Origin: Porogramme epimiltina
Taxonomy: Eukaryota; Basidiomycota; Agaricomycetes; Polyporales; Polyporaceae
Direction: 5' to 3'
Length of the DNA: 64,000 bases
Assembly: GCA_900155495.1 (NCBI GenBank)
Contig: FTLJ01000358.1
Location: forward strand, 124,001 to 188,000
Shown here in pieces: positions 46,501 to 58,048 of the stretch; the stretch's first letter is position 1, and every line of letters starts with the position of its first letter. Under the pieces are notes generated by a model, which was not told the DNA's origin, did no database searches, and saw only the letters and a program-made list of their open reading frames with translations. Position numbers and translations under genes: made by a program.

Positions 46501-49500
46501 CAGATAGCATTGACGGATGCGGCGATACATAGGGCCATAGTTCGCGAAGGAAGAGAACTTAGAATAGAACCCTGAAACGGAAGGGTTAAGTAACGGACAC
46601 TGCTTCCTCAGGCTATACCAAAACGAAGACCCACCTTGCATGTCTACGGCTTTCAAGCGTCCTTTAATGGCTTCTAGATCCAGGGGTGAATGTCCTCTGT
46701 CTACCACGGGTTCCGTAGAGAGATAGCCAGTCGCATGCAGGCGATTATACTATGCGCACATTGCATAAAATGACGAAGATGGATCTCAAAAGCGACACGC
46801 ACATGAATTGGCCACGTTGTTGAATAGTCGACAGAGCTTGCACTGCTTACACTCCAGCGTGTGCCTTCGAGCTTAACTTGAAGTGGAAGCGGCCGCTCTC
46901 CTGAAAGCGCAAGAAGTCCATGAAATTCGACATCGAAAACTTCGCTTGCACCGAACTCCAAGGCCTTTAACACAAAATGAGGAGTGACACATTGGGACAA
47001 ACCGAACGAACTCACCATCTCGATAAATCCTGCAGCAGGCATGATTGGTTCGCCTTTGATGATATGATCCGCAAGGCCCGGATGGGTGCGCGTATTGATA
47101 GCGAGCTGTGGATAGTTCATTGGGCCGTTTCGATGCTGCCTTTGTCGGGCTAAAACCGCATTGTCCACAGCCCATGGGACTACTTTCCGTGTGAACGGAT
47201 ATGCCGGTGTCTTGACTCGCTCTGCCCCAACACTGGCAATCCCACCATAGAGCGCATCGAAATCCACACGGGTGTGCCCGGCAGCGACGAGCTGCCCAAG
47301 CGCACCAAGGAACTCCCGCACCTCTACACAGGTTTGGGGATCACGGGGTCTCCGGAGAGGACATACGATGGTGGAGGAAGGGCTATGGTCTCGGAGGTAC
47401 CCTGATAAAACAGGATGTGGCCCGATTTCGACAAACGTGACTCCGGGGTGGGCGGTCACGAGGGCGGAAAGAGCGTCGGTGAAGAGAACTGGGCCAATCG
47501 TGCCGTTCCAGTAGTACTGCGCGTCGAATGGCGTGGAAATTTCCCTGCCGGTTGTTGATGAGTAGACCTTGATAGCGGGGGAGGTGACTGTATGCTGGGC
47601 GAAAACTGCCTCTACGCCTGATACGAACTCGGAGCGGCATGGCTCCATGAGTGCGGAATGCACTGGGACGCGGGTCCGCAGTCTGCGAGCGAAGATGCCG
47701 CGGGTCGTTGCTTTGGCTACAGCTGCGTCGATATGGGCTTCGGCTCCAGAGAGCGTGACAGCATTCGGGGTGTTGTAGCATCCGATTGTGAGGACTCCCT
47801 GGCCGAGCGCTGTGTGGACCTCGTCGATGATCTTGTGCGCTTCTTCCGGGGTGCAAGACACCGCTGCCATGGTACCTTGAGAGTGTTCCGCCTGCGCAAC
47901 GGCGCGACCTCGGGCAATAGAGAGCGCCATAGCCATTTCCTTGGAGCCACAGCCGGACACAGATAAGACTGGAGTCTCGCCCGCCGAGTGTCCGATGACG
48001 ATGTCTGGAGTGACGCCAACGGCCGCGAGAGTGTCGACAAGCGCCAGCTGGAGCATGGTGAGAGCTGGGAGCATGACGGTGCTCGGCCACTGCTCGCCGA
48101 GCGTGTCCTGAGGTTCCGCGTGGTCGTCGACGAAAAGGCCAGTGGATTGCACCAGCGATGTGCCTACAATGGATGCGTAAACATCATCGAGCATGAGAAT
48201 GGCTTCGCGGAATGGGGTGCACGACGCAAACAGCTCCCGGCCCACTAAAACATCTTTGGATGAGTAATGGTGAACTTTTTATTGCATACAGACGTACTGT
48301 TGAAATGTTGGGAGCCTTGACCAGAGAATACGAACACGATCGGCGGGCGTGTCTTGGGGGACAGAATTGGGTCGCTGAATCGCGGACCCGCGTCAGGCAA
48401 CATGTCGGGCGCGCCGCCACCGACGACGGCCCACGACCGCCACGTCATGGAACGGGCACGACGCCCCAAGGTCCTCCCCAGGGAGAACAATGGTAACTTG
48501 ACACGGTCGCGGGTGTCCATTTCTCGCGAGAGCGCTTCCCCAACAGCGGTTGTGGAACGTGGAGAAAGTCCGCCAGCTACGAGTAGTACCGGGATACGAC
48601 TGAAAGACCTTTCGCGCCAGAACGGTTGCCGAAGGAGTTGAGGAGGTGCGCCTTCGACGACCACATGTCCATTGGCACCACCGATACCAGAGCTTGTCAT
48701 TGCGACCAGTGGTCTACCCGACTGAGATCTTGCACAAAGCGGTTCTGGCTCCATAAGGACGCGGAGACGATGCTCCCTCCAGCGGATACTTGGGTTGAGC
48801 GTTTTGATGTTCACATTGGGCGGAATGACCCCTCGTTCGAGAACGCCACAAACTTTGCAGAGCGAGGCGAGGAGCGAGCATATCTCGAGATGCCTAGGGA
48901 GGATGTAATGTAAGTTTTCATACTTGGCATGTACCATTCACCAGAGGCGTACCCGATATTGCCCTTCACGCTGCCTAGAATGAGATCTTGGTCGCGCTTG
49001 AATTCAGCTCCAACCCAGTTGGCCTCTGTTGGGTCTCCCTGTGCAGTGCCTGGGGGGGTGAATAAAGAGTTATGGTCGTGCTTAATGTAAGCGAGCTTAC
49101 GAGACGTACCTGTAGCATGTAGTTCCAAGAAATCGACCTCATGGGGGGAGCGCCCTGCCATCTTGAAAGCACGCAACATCGCGTCGCGTTGGGCCTCTGC
49201 TGATGGCGCATTCGCTGGAACCAATGCCCCTGATGAGTTAACTCCCGTCCCAAGAATCTGACGTATACTGCACGGTGAATACGATATTGAGGACGATGCG
49301 ACTTCTGCGTACCGTTCCATAGATGTGGTCATGGTCCGCCAAAGCCGCGTCGAGAGGCTTCAGCGTGATTACAACAACTCCCTCACCGCGACCAAAACTG
49401 GATATTTTGATAAGCAAGGACCGATTTTACAAGGGAATGACATACCCATTTGCGGAAACATCGAAAGGCTTACACTTCCCATCAGCAGATAGAATCCCTC

Positions 49501-50378
49501 CTTGTGTATACGAAAGCCACTCCGCAAATCTTGAAAGCACGACAGAGCGTTAGCCATTGTTGCACGCAAGATTATATCGAGAACTCATACCGATGATTGA
49601 TCTGGCAGCCACCCACGACAGCTGCATCGCACTCTCCGTTGCGGAGGGCTTGCACAGCGAGGTGCGTAGCGTACATGCTTGAGCTACACGCGGTATCGAC
49701 AGGTACTGTCGGACCCCGGAGGTCGAGGTGATACGACACGCGGTTCGCCACCATGCATGGCGTATATGCAAACGAACCAGACGCTTCTGCATCTTCCTAC
49801 AAGAGCGACACGTTAGAGAGTCGTATCGTACACAAAACATAAACGCACGTGGCCGGAGATAGAAAATATGTCGTGTGCCACGCCAGACATGTAGCACCCG
49901 ACATTTTTGCCTCGATAGTCTATGCCGGAGTCGCAAAGGGAGAGGAAGGTGGTTTCGATGAGCTTGCGGGTGCTGAGGGGCATGAGCCGGGCGTCCTTGG
50001 ACGTAATTCCGAACTCCATATGGTCGAAAAGGTCGAGGTCTTTCAAAAACGCCCCCGTGTCCGTAAGCACTTGTCCGACGGCATGTCCTTTGATCCTTGA
50101 AAACGTTTCAAACGTAAGTACATGGACACCATAGTAGAGACTTATTATACTTCTGCGGGTTAAAGCGTGTCAAGGGAATATGCTCGTATGCTTCTCCTTT
50201 GTTCATGAGGAAATCAAAGAAAGCGTCGTAATCGAGATTCGTGTCAGCCCATGTTCCACTGGGTAGCTGTGCGGCGATTCCAACCTACAAACGGAAACTT
50301 AACAGCTCAATTTCAGTATAGAAAACGGTAGACGCGTACAATAGCGACATGCTGGGGATGCGCCATTAGAGGGGCCAT
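43547..50378 (-). CDS. Partially reducing type I polyketide synthase PKS2 (KS-AT-DH-KR-ACP)
   Basis: This paralogue of PKS1 has the same domain order. Eighteen exons close to 1964 aa: 50378-50340, 50284-50151, 50095-49849, 49796-49591, 49529-49446, 49397-49313, 49257-49110, 49049-48953, 48893-48298, 48244-47016, 46964-46803, 46749-46635, 46571-46433, 46381-46179, 46118-44674, 44625-44228, 44168-44014, 43959-43547. KS has DTACSSS, ELHATGT and KGNIG-HLE. AT has GHSAGE. DH has [11 protein letters not shown] and [12 protein letters not shown] has LLIGGIGSLG and SSVSGMFGNPGQTNY. ACP has GVDSLS. The ER-like segment before KR again lacks a cofactor glycine motif. The introns at 47015-46965 and 44673-44626 look exon-like in frame but match PKS1 introns. 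No thioesterase is present. Acyltransferase 1 follows downstream and the MFS gene lies upstream. Confidence 0.95.
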
Positions 50379-51145
50379 CCTGGAATTTGCTTCGAGATAT
50401 GCTGTTACGCATTCGTAGACCCATTATAATGCATATGAAGTGTTGTTGCTGGACCCCAGACACTCAAAGAGGACACTTCTCTATAGATCGCGTCCGTAGG
50501 CGTTGTCCTTCTCGTTCCCTGATGAGGTTGTCAGTTGCCGCTCCGAGGGTGACGTGAATCAGAGCAGCGCACATCTCCAAGCGTTTAAACTGATAGTTCC
50601 GCTGGCCCGCGGCCAACCAGGCATGGCAGGAGTGAAACGCAACGTGCAGGATTTCGAAGCCCCAAAGTGCCGGCCACTCAGGAGGACATGATATCGGAGA
50701 CAGAACATCGTGGCGAGCAAAACCGCAATGCCGAACAGACCGTGCAAATTGCTGCGCGCCCACTAAATCGGGCACATGTTGTTCCCGGAACAGGCGCTCT
50801 TGTGCCGCTTCTTATACTTCTTGCTTACGTAAATAGCACCGTGATGTCGGAACCTTCAGTCTCGACAAAAGGAATCGACAAGACCATCACTCCGTCGCAG
50901 GCGTGCAATGTGCACTGTGATTACCTCTAACCGATGTTTATACTATCAGGGCGTATCTCGACTGGGTGTGCCTGATGTTTTCCAAATCGTCCGCGGCAGG
51001 ATGTATCATTCATCATCCCACAGAGCTAGTGAACGAACCATGGCATGATGTGATATCGTATCGACAAAACCTAGCAAGAACAAAGAGACTGCCCGTCGGA
51101 CGGGAGACCTAAGGCAGGGACAAGAGTGGTACACTGCATAACGGA
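50379..51145. promoter_or_regulatory. PKS2 upstream region
   Basis: The 767 bp between the MFS stop and the PKS2 start should hold the PKS2 promoter. Small open frames on both strands (50464-50930) have no motif. Confidence 0.45.
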
Positions 51146-52706
51146 CTATACATGTGCCGTTAACTCGCGGCTAAGAATCAAACGAGTCCATACGAAGAAT
51201 ATGGAGCCCGCCAGTAGCGACACGCCGGTCAGGATCATCATTCCAATGTAGGATCCGCTCTCATCTTTGATCGTTACGCCCGCAGCGGGGCCTCCGGCCA
51301 GCGTCCTACACACACCCCGTCGCAGAGGGCACGTAGTCAGCAACCTCAACAAGCCAAAAAAAGGTGTGACTACTCACGGGAAAGACACGATCGAGTATAT
51401 CACACCCACCCGCGTCCCGATCTCCCTTATGTCGGAGATTTGTGCGACGCACGGAATGATGAGCACGTTGAAAGCGCCTTGGAAGAACCCGAAGAAGGCG
51501 GCGAAGAGCATGATTGCGACTACAGTCTTCGCAAAGGGCCAAAACACGAGCGCGGAGAGGCCCATCAGGACGATGCAAGGGATCATCGCGTTGTAGCGCC
51601 CATAACGGTCCGCGAGCGCGGGAGGTATAATGCGCCCAAAGATTCCGCCTGCGTTGAGGACCGCGAGGGCATAGAAAGCGGTTTGTGGGTCGACTCCGTG
51701 CGCAATGGCGTAGTCGACCACATAGAAGGAGGGAACGAACAATCCTGCGTTTGCTTTGTCAGGGTGTTGCAAGGAGAGCGCAAGGGGGCTGACGTACCCA
51801 AACAGATGGGTATGCTCCCAGTGACCAAAAGCATGAACTTGAAGTCGCGGAACATCTTCACGTCGAACCAGGGCATGCTCTGACGAGGCGTCTTTAGGTT
51901 ACTCGATACGGTCATGACTGTGACCCCACATAATGCCAGCGTGATGAAGCCTGTCGCGCGCACGGTCCAGCCGAAGCCGATAGTGGCGAAGAGACGCTGG
52001 TACATGATCGGCCAAACGACTCCTCCAAGCCCAGAGCCGGACGCGGCGACACCTATGGCGAGGCTGCGCTTCTTGAGGAAGAATGTGGAGACGGCAGAAA
52101 GCGAGGGATAGAATCTGGGAGATGGTTAGCTATGAGGCAGCAGTCAAGGAGACGATAGAACGCACATAGTCCCAATACCAACGCCAACCACGAGCCCTTG
52201 TGCGAGGATGAAGCTATAGTATCTTGATGATATACTCGTCATCATGGTTCCGAAGACGAGAATGAGAGTTCCTGCAGCCAATATTGGTCGTGGACCCCAT
52301 GCATCGTGTAGCCGACCAACTACTCCACCCTACAGGATCAAGCGAACGACCACTTGTCAGCACATTCGTGAAGGGAAAGCAGAGGTGTACCCACGGAAAA
52401 GAAGAATATCCAGAGCTGCAACGAGCCAATCCACGCGATGGTGGATGGGGGCAGGCTTTTCAGCTGGTTCTCCGCGTAAAACGTTTGGAAGGTGCCGAAC
52501 GAGTTGAGCTGCCCAAAGGTGCAAAACATGGCGAGGAAGGTGCCGAATACAGTCAGCCAGGCCTTTGTGCCACCATCGGGGAACACGACTGCGGCGGGGA
52601 CGGACGGGGCAGGGGGCGGGGCGGTGTCCGACTGCTCTTTGGGCTCGTCTGCGCGGACTGAGTTTGTTGAGGCGGATGACGGAAACTTGAGTTGTATATC
52701 GGCCAT
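51146..52706 (-). CDS. MFS transporter, monocarboxylate-porter (MCT) type
   Basis: This major facilitator of the fungal MCT-like group is probably a plasma-membrane exporter or importer of organic acids. Five exons close to 442 aa: 52706-52395, 52329-52166, 52114-51798, 51753-51378, 51305-51146. After a hydrophilic N-terminus with FPDGGTKAWLTV, a typical MCT opening, there are about 12 hydrophobic segments. GGVVGRLHDAWGPRP marks the loop after helix 2, SGSGLGGVVWPI lies in helix 5, and ADRYGRYNAM marks the loop after helix 8. The first donor is GTGGGT, chosen because it keeps frame into GGVVGR. The gene is divergent from acyltransferase 2 across a shared 1.1 kb region and lies upstream of PKS2, which supports a role in moving the cluster product or a precursor. 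Confidence 0.92.
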
Positions 52707-53788
52707 GCCTGTGGTCTACTGGTGGAAAGGGGGGGCTCGAGCGGACGGACTGACGGACGAGGAGGCGTGAAGGGCGTCTAGGGAGGAGGGGAAGAGGCCG
52801 AGGCGGGAGGGAGGGGCAGTCGGTACCAGCGTCGCTGCAGCGCAACAGCAGGGCGACGTGGGTAGAGTGGGACAGAGGGAGCCTGCACAGACCCCATAGT
52901 GCCGTGTACTGATCAGTACCGCAGGTTTCCAGAAAGGACTTGGAGGCGGTCTCGGTGAAGGAAAGTCAAAACGGTGGATGGCCCGATCGACGACGTCTTC
53001 AATCTCCCGCCGAAGGACGGATGTCCGGCGGGCGTGCCGCAGTAGACGCCGCTACTACGCGCTGTAGCAGGAACCTAATCTGAAAGGCAGGCGTCAGGGA
53101 ATGCGTATGGAAGTCGAAATCGTGGCCGGGAATGCACACTACGAATGTGCCAGCTCGGACTCGCGGCGGCCAGATCCGACATGAACGCCGGGTCCGACGC
53201 GCCCAGGTACCCGTGCCGGCGCCGGCATGGGCGCAGCCGGTGAGAGTTCAATTTCCGACATCCATCATTTTCTTCTCCGACTCCGCCGTTCGCCGCTCCC
53301 GGCGCTACGCCCGGAATCATTTTGATTCTTCTCTGCTGCTGCTGTCGTCCTCGATCATCCCTCCCAGCTGTAGAGCACGCTGTAGATAGTGAACCACCAT
53401 CAGAATCCGACATGAATCTAAAGTGCGTGCTATCGTTGTGCCTTACCCGGCCAAGCCGCAGCCGTGTGACAAAACATGCTCATTGTGTTGAAACAGGATA
53501 TGCATGCGAATCGCATAATGTTTAGTGGAACGTTGTCAGATCGGGGACCAGGGCAGTCACTGCTCCTCCAAATGTCAATCTGTCAAGATACGCCTACCCG
53601 GACCCTGCCATGTCGATTGCGTGCCGCCTTTGTTCAATTCAGAGAAGTTTACTTCCCGCTCTGCCTTTCTTACTATCCATTTCGAGTATTCCTTTCGTGA
53701 GGACTATATACCGAGGCGAGGCGAATGATGGTGGTGCCGACCTCTACTCCCCGCCTACTCCATCATCCGCCAGTCCAGATTGCTTAGT
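52707..53788. promoter_or_regulatory. Divergent promoter region, MFS and acyltransferase 2
   Basis: This 1.08 kb separates two start codons that point away from each other. It should hold both promoters and may co-regulate them. A GC-rich, G-rich stretch lies at 52720-52820, and a CCGGCGCCGGC-type palindrome lies near 53216-53227. No gene is supported inside. Confidence 0.6.
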
Positions 53789-55587
53789 ATGGACTTTAGA
53801 CCATTCCTCGAGGAAAGAGACTGGACTCCTATCCAACGAGAGAATGGAAAGACAATCTATACTCGGTATTCTAATATCCTCTTCCGACTAACGCTAACTC
53901 ATCGTCGATTTCTTTCAATCAGCCCTCTATATGGCTCCGAACTTTTCTGGCACCAGACACACAGGTTCAATGAGGGGTGCGTTACTTATTCCTGTCCTTC
54001 TATGATCACTGCGAGTGACGCTTCGTTCTTTCCTATCTTAGTCAGAGCGAAGTAGTCGCAGGAATAACTCTCAGCACCACCGTCGACAAAGAGAGCCTCA
54101 AGGCAAAGATTCTTGAAGCGCTCACGTATAGCCGGTAAGTGAACATGGACAGCGTGCGTGAACAAAACAAATGACTTATACTTATATACTCTCCTAGCTT
54201 CGTCTCTCCAATCCTTGCCTCGACCGTCGAGATTGGTGTATATGAACATGACCAGCCGTCTTGGGTGTACACTGCCGCTTCCTCCTACGCCGAAGCGGTC
54301 TCATGGGCACATTCCTCGCTCGAGGTTGTCGAAGAGAACCACACTCCCGACTCGTTCATTGCACGATGCCACCGTTATAGGCTCCCATACGTACATAAGG
54401 AGAATGGACACACTCACGAACAACACTTTCGGGCATTCCTCGTCTTCGATGTCGACGACAATCCCGGGCTCGCACTGCACGGCACCCATGCAGTGTTCGA
54501 CGCGTCACCGTGCTTGAACTTCTTCTACGTCCTGTTATCGTACCTCACCGATCCCGCCCTCTGTGCTGAGGGATACATTGACGGTTTGGCGTGGGGAACG
54601 GAATGGCGAAACCTTCCTCCCGGCCCGATCATCTCCACGGGCGGGCCGAAGTCGGAGTGGGAGACGAAGGGGATGGAGCTTCTCACTGTCATTCAGCAGA
54701 ACCTTGTACCACCGGGTGTAAGTGCCCTTCATGGCATCGTTAACCTCTCCAAAGAAACTCACACCACAGCCTGTTTCTCGTAGCGCCCCCTCTGGCTGAA
54801 GTCCTCTCGAAAGGAGGTCAAGACCCCTTGGGCGAGCGTGCGCATAACGGAGAAAGTCGATTCCGAGATGACCACGAAGCTCTCGGAGAGGGCAAAGGAG
54901 ATGGGCTACACTGTCTCCGTACTTCTAGAAGCTGCACACGCCCTCGCCATCTTCGAAGTCAATCCTGACGTCGATCCCGCAGAAGACGTTCACGTCACCT
55001 CCGGTGGTTCTTAGTGAGTCGCTCACCCACACGCAGTTCAACGCTGGTCGTAACCCTTCTCCTCTCTATCAAGCATGAACCTCTTCAAATACAGAGTTCC
55101 GCCCTACAACTTGCGCTCCCAGCTCATAGGCGCGCTTGCGAAGGTCCCCGTCGTCCACCCAGGCTCGCTAGTCCACGCCCATCCTGGCGACACGCGCGCA
55201 CAGCTCCTGGCGCTGATGGAGCACCTGCGAGCGACATACGCTGGATACAGCGAAAACCCGCACCTACCCGCGATCACCTCCCTCGCCGCGCGCCTCAGCC
55301 CGCGAATGACCGCGCCGTCGCTTGGGAGCGTGAACAGCATCGGCGTAGTTGAAAGGGCCATTCCCATGCGGTATAGAGCAGAAGGTGCGGAAGGCGTAGA
55401 GGGTGTGTATGAGATCGACGATGTGTGGTTTGGGCACCGGATGGCACCTTCGCATAAGCTCGTCGTGCATTTCTGGACGATGAAGGGCGAGATGAGGCTC
55501 ATGGCGCAGACGAACGACGCGTGGGACGAGGAGTATCTGCGCGCATTCTTGCGAAGAATCGTGTCCATTGCATGTAGTATTCTGTAG
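53789..55587 (+). CDS. CAT/condensation-fold acyltransferase 2
   Basis: This twin of acyltransferase 1 is predicted to acylate an alcohol or amine with a CoA- or ACP-bound acyl group in the cytosol. Six exons close to 495 aa: 53789-53865, 53923-53976, 54042-54134, 54198-54717, 54784-55013, 55074-55587. HxxxD is HAVFD in LHGTHAVFDA (His about 172), and EIDDVWFGHR carries the second structural motif. PLYGSELFWHQTH near the N-terminus and LAWGTEWRNLPPGP after the active site are shared with acyltransferase 1. The intron positions are the same, so the pair arose by duplication, probably within the cluster since both flank the PKS2-MFS unit. Residues near the active site differ (NPGLA against ECAFA), so substrates may differ. 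Confidence 0.92.
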
Positions 55588-56647
55588 AGGGTATGACAGT
55601 GGAATATTTTTGTAGCCGAAATGACAATGCTAGCCGGCGTAGCTGAAATGCCCTCGCTGCGTGTCCTCGGGCCGCCCGACACTCGGATTCCGAGGCTCCG
55701 GTGTTGACCGGGAATACTGCGTGTCGTCTGAATCTACAGGCTGGTGTGCCTGATTCCTACGCTATCTAGGGAGCGCTACAACCTACGCACCCAACGACTC
55801 CCGGGACGCGGCCATTGTATTCTCCGTGCTCGCGAACTTGTGCGAGGAAAGGTACACCAGAGTGAGGTCTTCTCGACCATGTTGCGCCGTGAGGGTATAA
55901 CGCGCCGCGTGAGGGAGCCGTCCTATTACTATCTCTTAGATGTAGCTGTTATGCTTCCTGAACATCTTTTCCGGGATTACGAAATCGTGAACGGCCGGAG
56001 CAGGCTTGCGTCCGGGCATCTCCTGACTTGTGCGAGTAGAAGCCCATTGTGGCGCCGTCGTGCGAGTTGGCAGCGCCTAAAGGAATGTGCTTCGCTGTCT
56101 AAGCCCTTCACTGAGCTGAATATCGGTGCCTGCTGGCGAGAGTTACGCGGCGATGTGCGCCGGTGCGCGTGGATCTTGTGCGGCTTGTCTTCTCGCGTAC
56201 TGACCCACGCCGTTCGCAGGGATCACATCGCAAAAAGAGTGCCCGAGGTGGCGTCGCAGCTGCCGGGTCTATATGTGAGGCCGAGAAGACCGACGGCCTC
56301 GCTCGAGCTCGTCCCTGGCCGGCCCGTCAGGCGCCTATTAATCATGGCTTGCCTGTGTCCATGATCCCGAGCTGCCATGTCGGCCACTTCCCTTATGCGG
56401 CCTTCAGGCGACGTCAAGACCGGGCGCAGCTTTCCGATCCACTCTCTACCCCAGTTACGGGACCCGGCCATCGATTGCATCGACACACAGGTCCTACCCA
56501 CACTAAACCCGTGATTATCTTGTCCTAAGGCCTAGGAATCCACGCCCACCCATCAGCTCACGACTTGCTAACCTTAGCTGATCAACCGCTTCCCCCAGTC
56601 TTCCGAACCATACCCCCAAACACCACTAGTTTGCTCACCACCTCACA
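55588..56647. other. Intergenic, no supported gene
   Basis: About 1 kb lies between acyltransferase 2 and the hydrolase, both on the plus strand. An open frame at 55744-56364 is Arg-rich, lacks motifs and is not called. Confidence 0.5.
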
Positions 56648-58048
56648 ATGGAGACCACATCGTTCACGTTCCCAGGTCCCACAGAAGACGGCTCGCCAAT
56701 CCTCTCCTTCATCCGCTGCCGGCCTAGGAAGACGAGCCGCAGCACAACTCTCCCTACCAGCACACGCCGCCTCGCCTTGCTTGCCCTCCATGCAGTGGGA
56801 TCTCGTAAGTACCTATCCCTGTTGACTTAGCACACGCTGCCCACTGACGCATGTGGTATATGCTAGACAAGGAGGCGTGGCTCCCGACCGTGGAGCATCT
56901 CTTTGAGGAGCAAGCTGCGGCGCCCCCAAACACCTCTTTCTTCGTCGAGGAGTTCTGGAGCATGGACTGCCCTGATCATGGCGAGTCTGCTATCCTGAAT
57001 AGCGCACGCCCAAGGAGTCATCCAGAATCCGACGGATACAGTGAGTACATTTCATGCCACAAGCTCCCCATCGTCACCTAGTCTCAACTTCCATTTTGCT
57101 CGTGGGTACGCGCTGCATTTAGACGGGTTCCTATGGGCAAAAGCTGCGAACACGCTCATTGCATCAGCGTTTGTATCCCCCGGAACGACACTTGTTGGGC
57201 TCGGGCACTCTGCGGGGGCATGCGTCATGTGAGGGCACCTAGCCTAAAGGCTTTTGCGTGCTCGAAGCTGACTTACTTTACAGAATACTCGCTACAGCCG
57301 GATATCCTACCCATCGCCTCCCATTTGCCTCGCTTATCCTCGTGGAGCCCGCGATGATGACGCGCGAAGAGCACAAGCGGTTCGTGGAAAAGGATAGCGC
57401 GCGCAAGCGCGCGATGGACATGGCACTCGTGCGTAAGGACATCTGGCCCTCGCGAGCGGAGGCGCACGAATGGTTCGCGAGGAGGGCACCATGGAAGCGA
57501 TGGGATCCTCGAGCACTCCAGCTCTATGTCGTATGTTTCATACTTATCATTTCGTTCGAGTCGTCTCCTGGTCATACTCACTAAGGTCTTGCAGGAACAT
57601 GCGCTGTGCGATCTGCCTTCTCCCTTATACCCCGAGACGTACGCCTCGGGAGTTGCACTCTCTACTACGCGCATAGCAGAGCGGGCCGGATACTCTCATG
57701 ACGACAACGCGTTCATGTCGCTTGAGATGCTCAAGGACATTTGCCCCGCGATTCCCGTCCACACCATATACGGCTCAAATCGGGACCTGATGTACGTTTT
57801 CTCCATAAGCCGCCTTGCCGTTCCTGCTTGATCATTGCTGACGGGGGCGATGCAGACCGGAAGAAACCCAACGTGCTATAGTCTCGGCTGAGGATGGGCG
57901 CTGTATGGCTTCGGTCGACTACGTCCCCGGGGCTGGTCACCTCATCGTTCAGGAACGTCCGCGCGAACTCGCGAGGGCAATCTGGACCGCGCTGGCGTCT
58001 GATTTCGGGACGGCTCGAGGACATTCCGAGCCAAAGAGTAGGCTGTAG
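56648..58048 (+). CDS. Alpha/beta-hydrolase
   Basis: This serine hydrolase or esterase has the alpha/beta fold. Six exons close to 357 aa: 56648-56804, 56867-57040, 57123-57228, 57284-57530, 57595-57791, 57856-58048. HAVGSHKEAW near residues 49-58 is the usual HGxGxxxxxW oxyanion region with the first Gly replaced by Ala. DCPDHGES follows, then the nucleophile elbow GLGHSAGA with Ser near 140, VEPAMM, YGSNRDLI with the acid region, and VPGAGHLIVQE with the catalytic His. The second intron (57041-57122) is the only acceptor that holds phase, but it removes an exon-like FHFARGYALHLDGFL frame, so that junction is uncertain. The enzyme could hydrolyse or transesterify cluster esters, or release a PKS chain. 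Confidence 0.88.
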
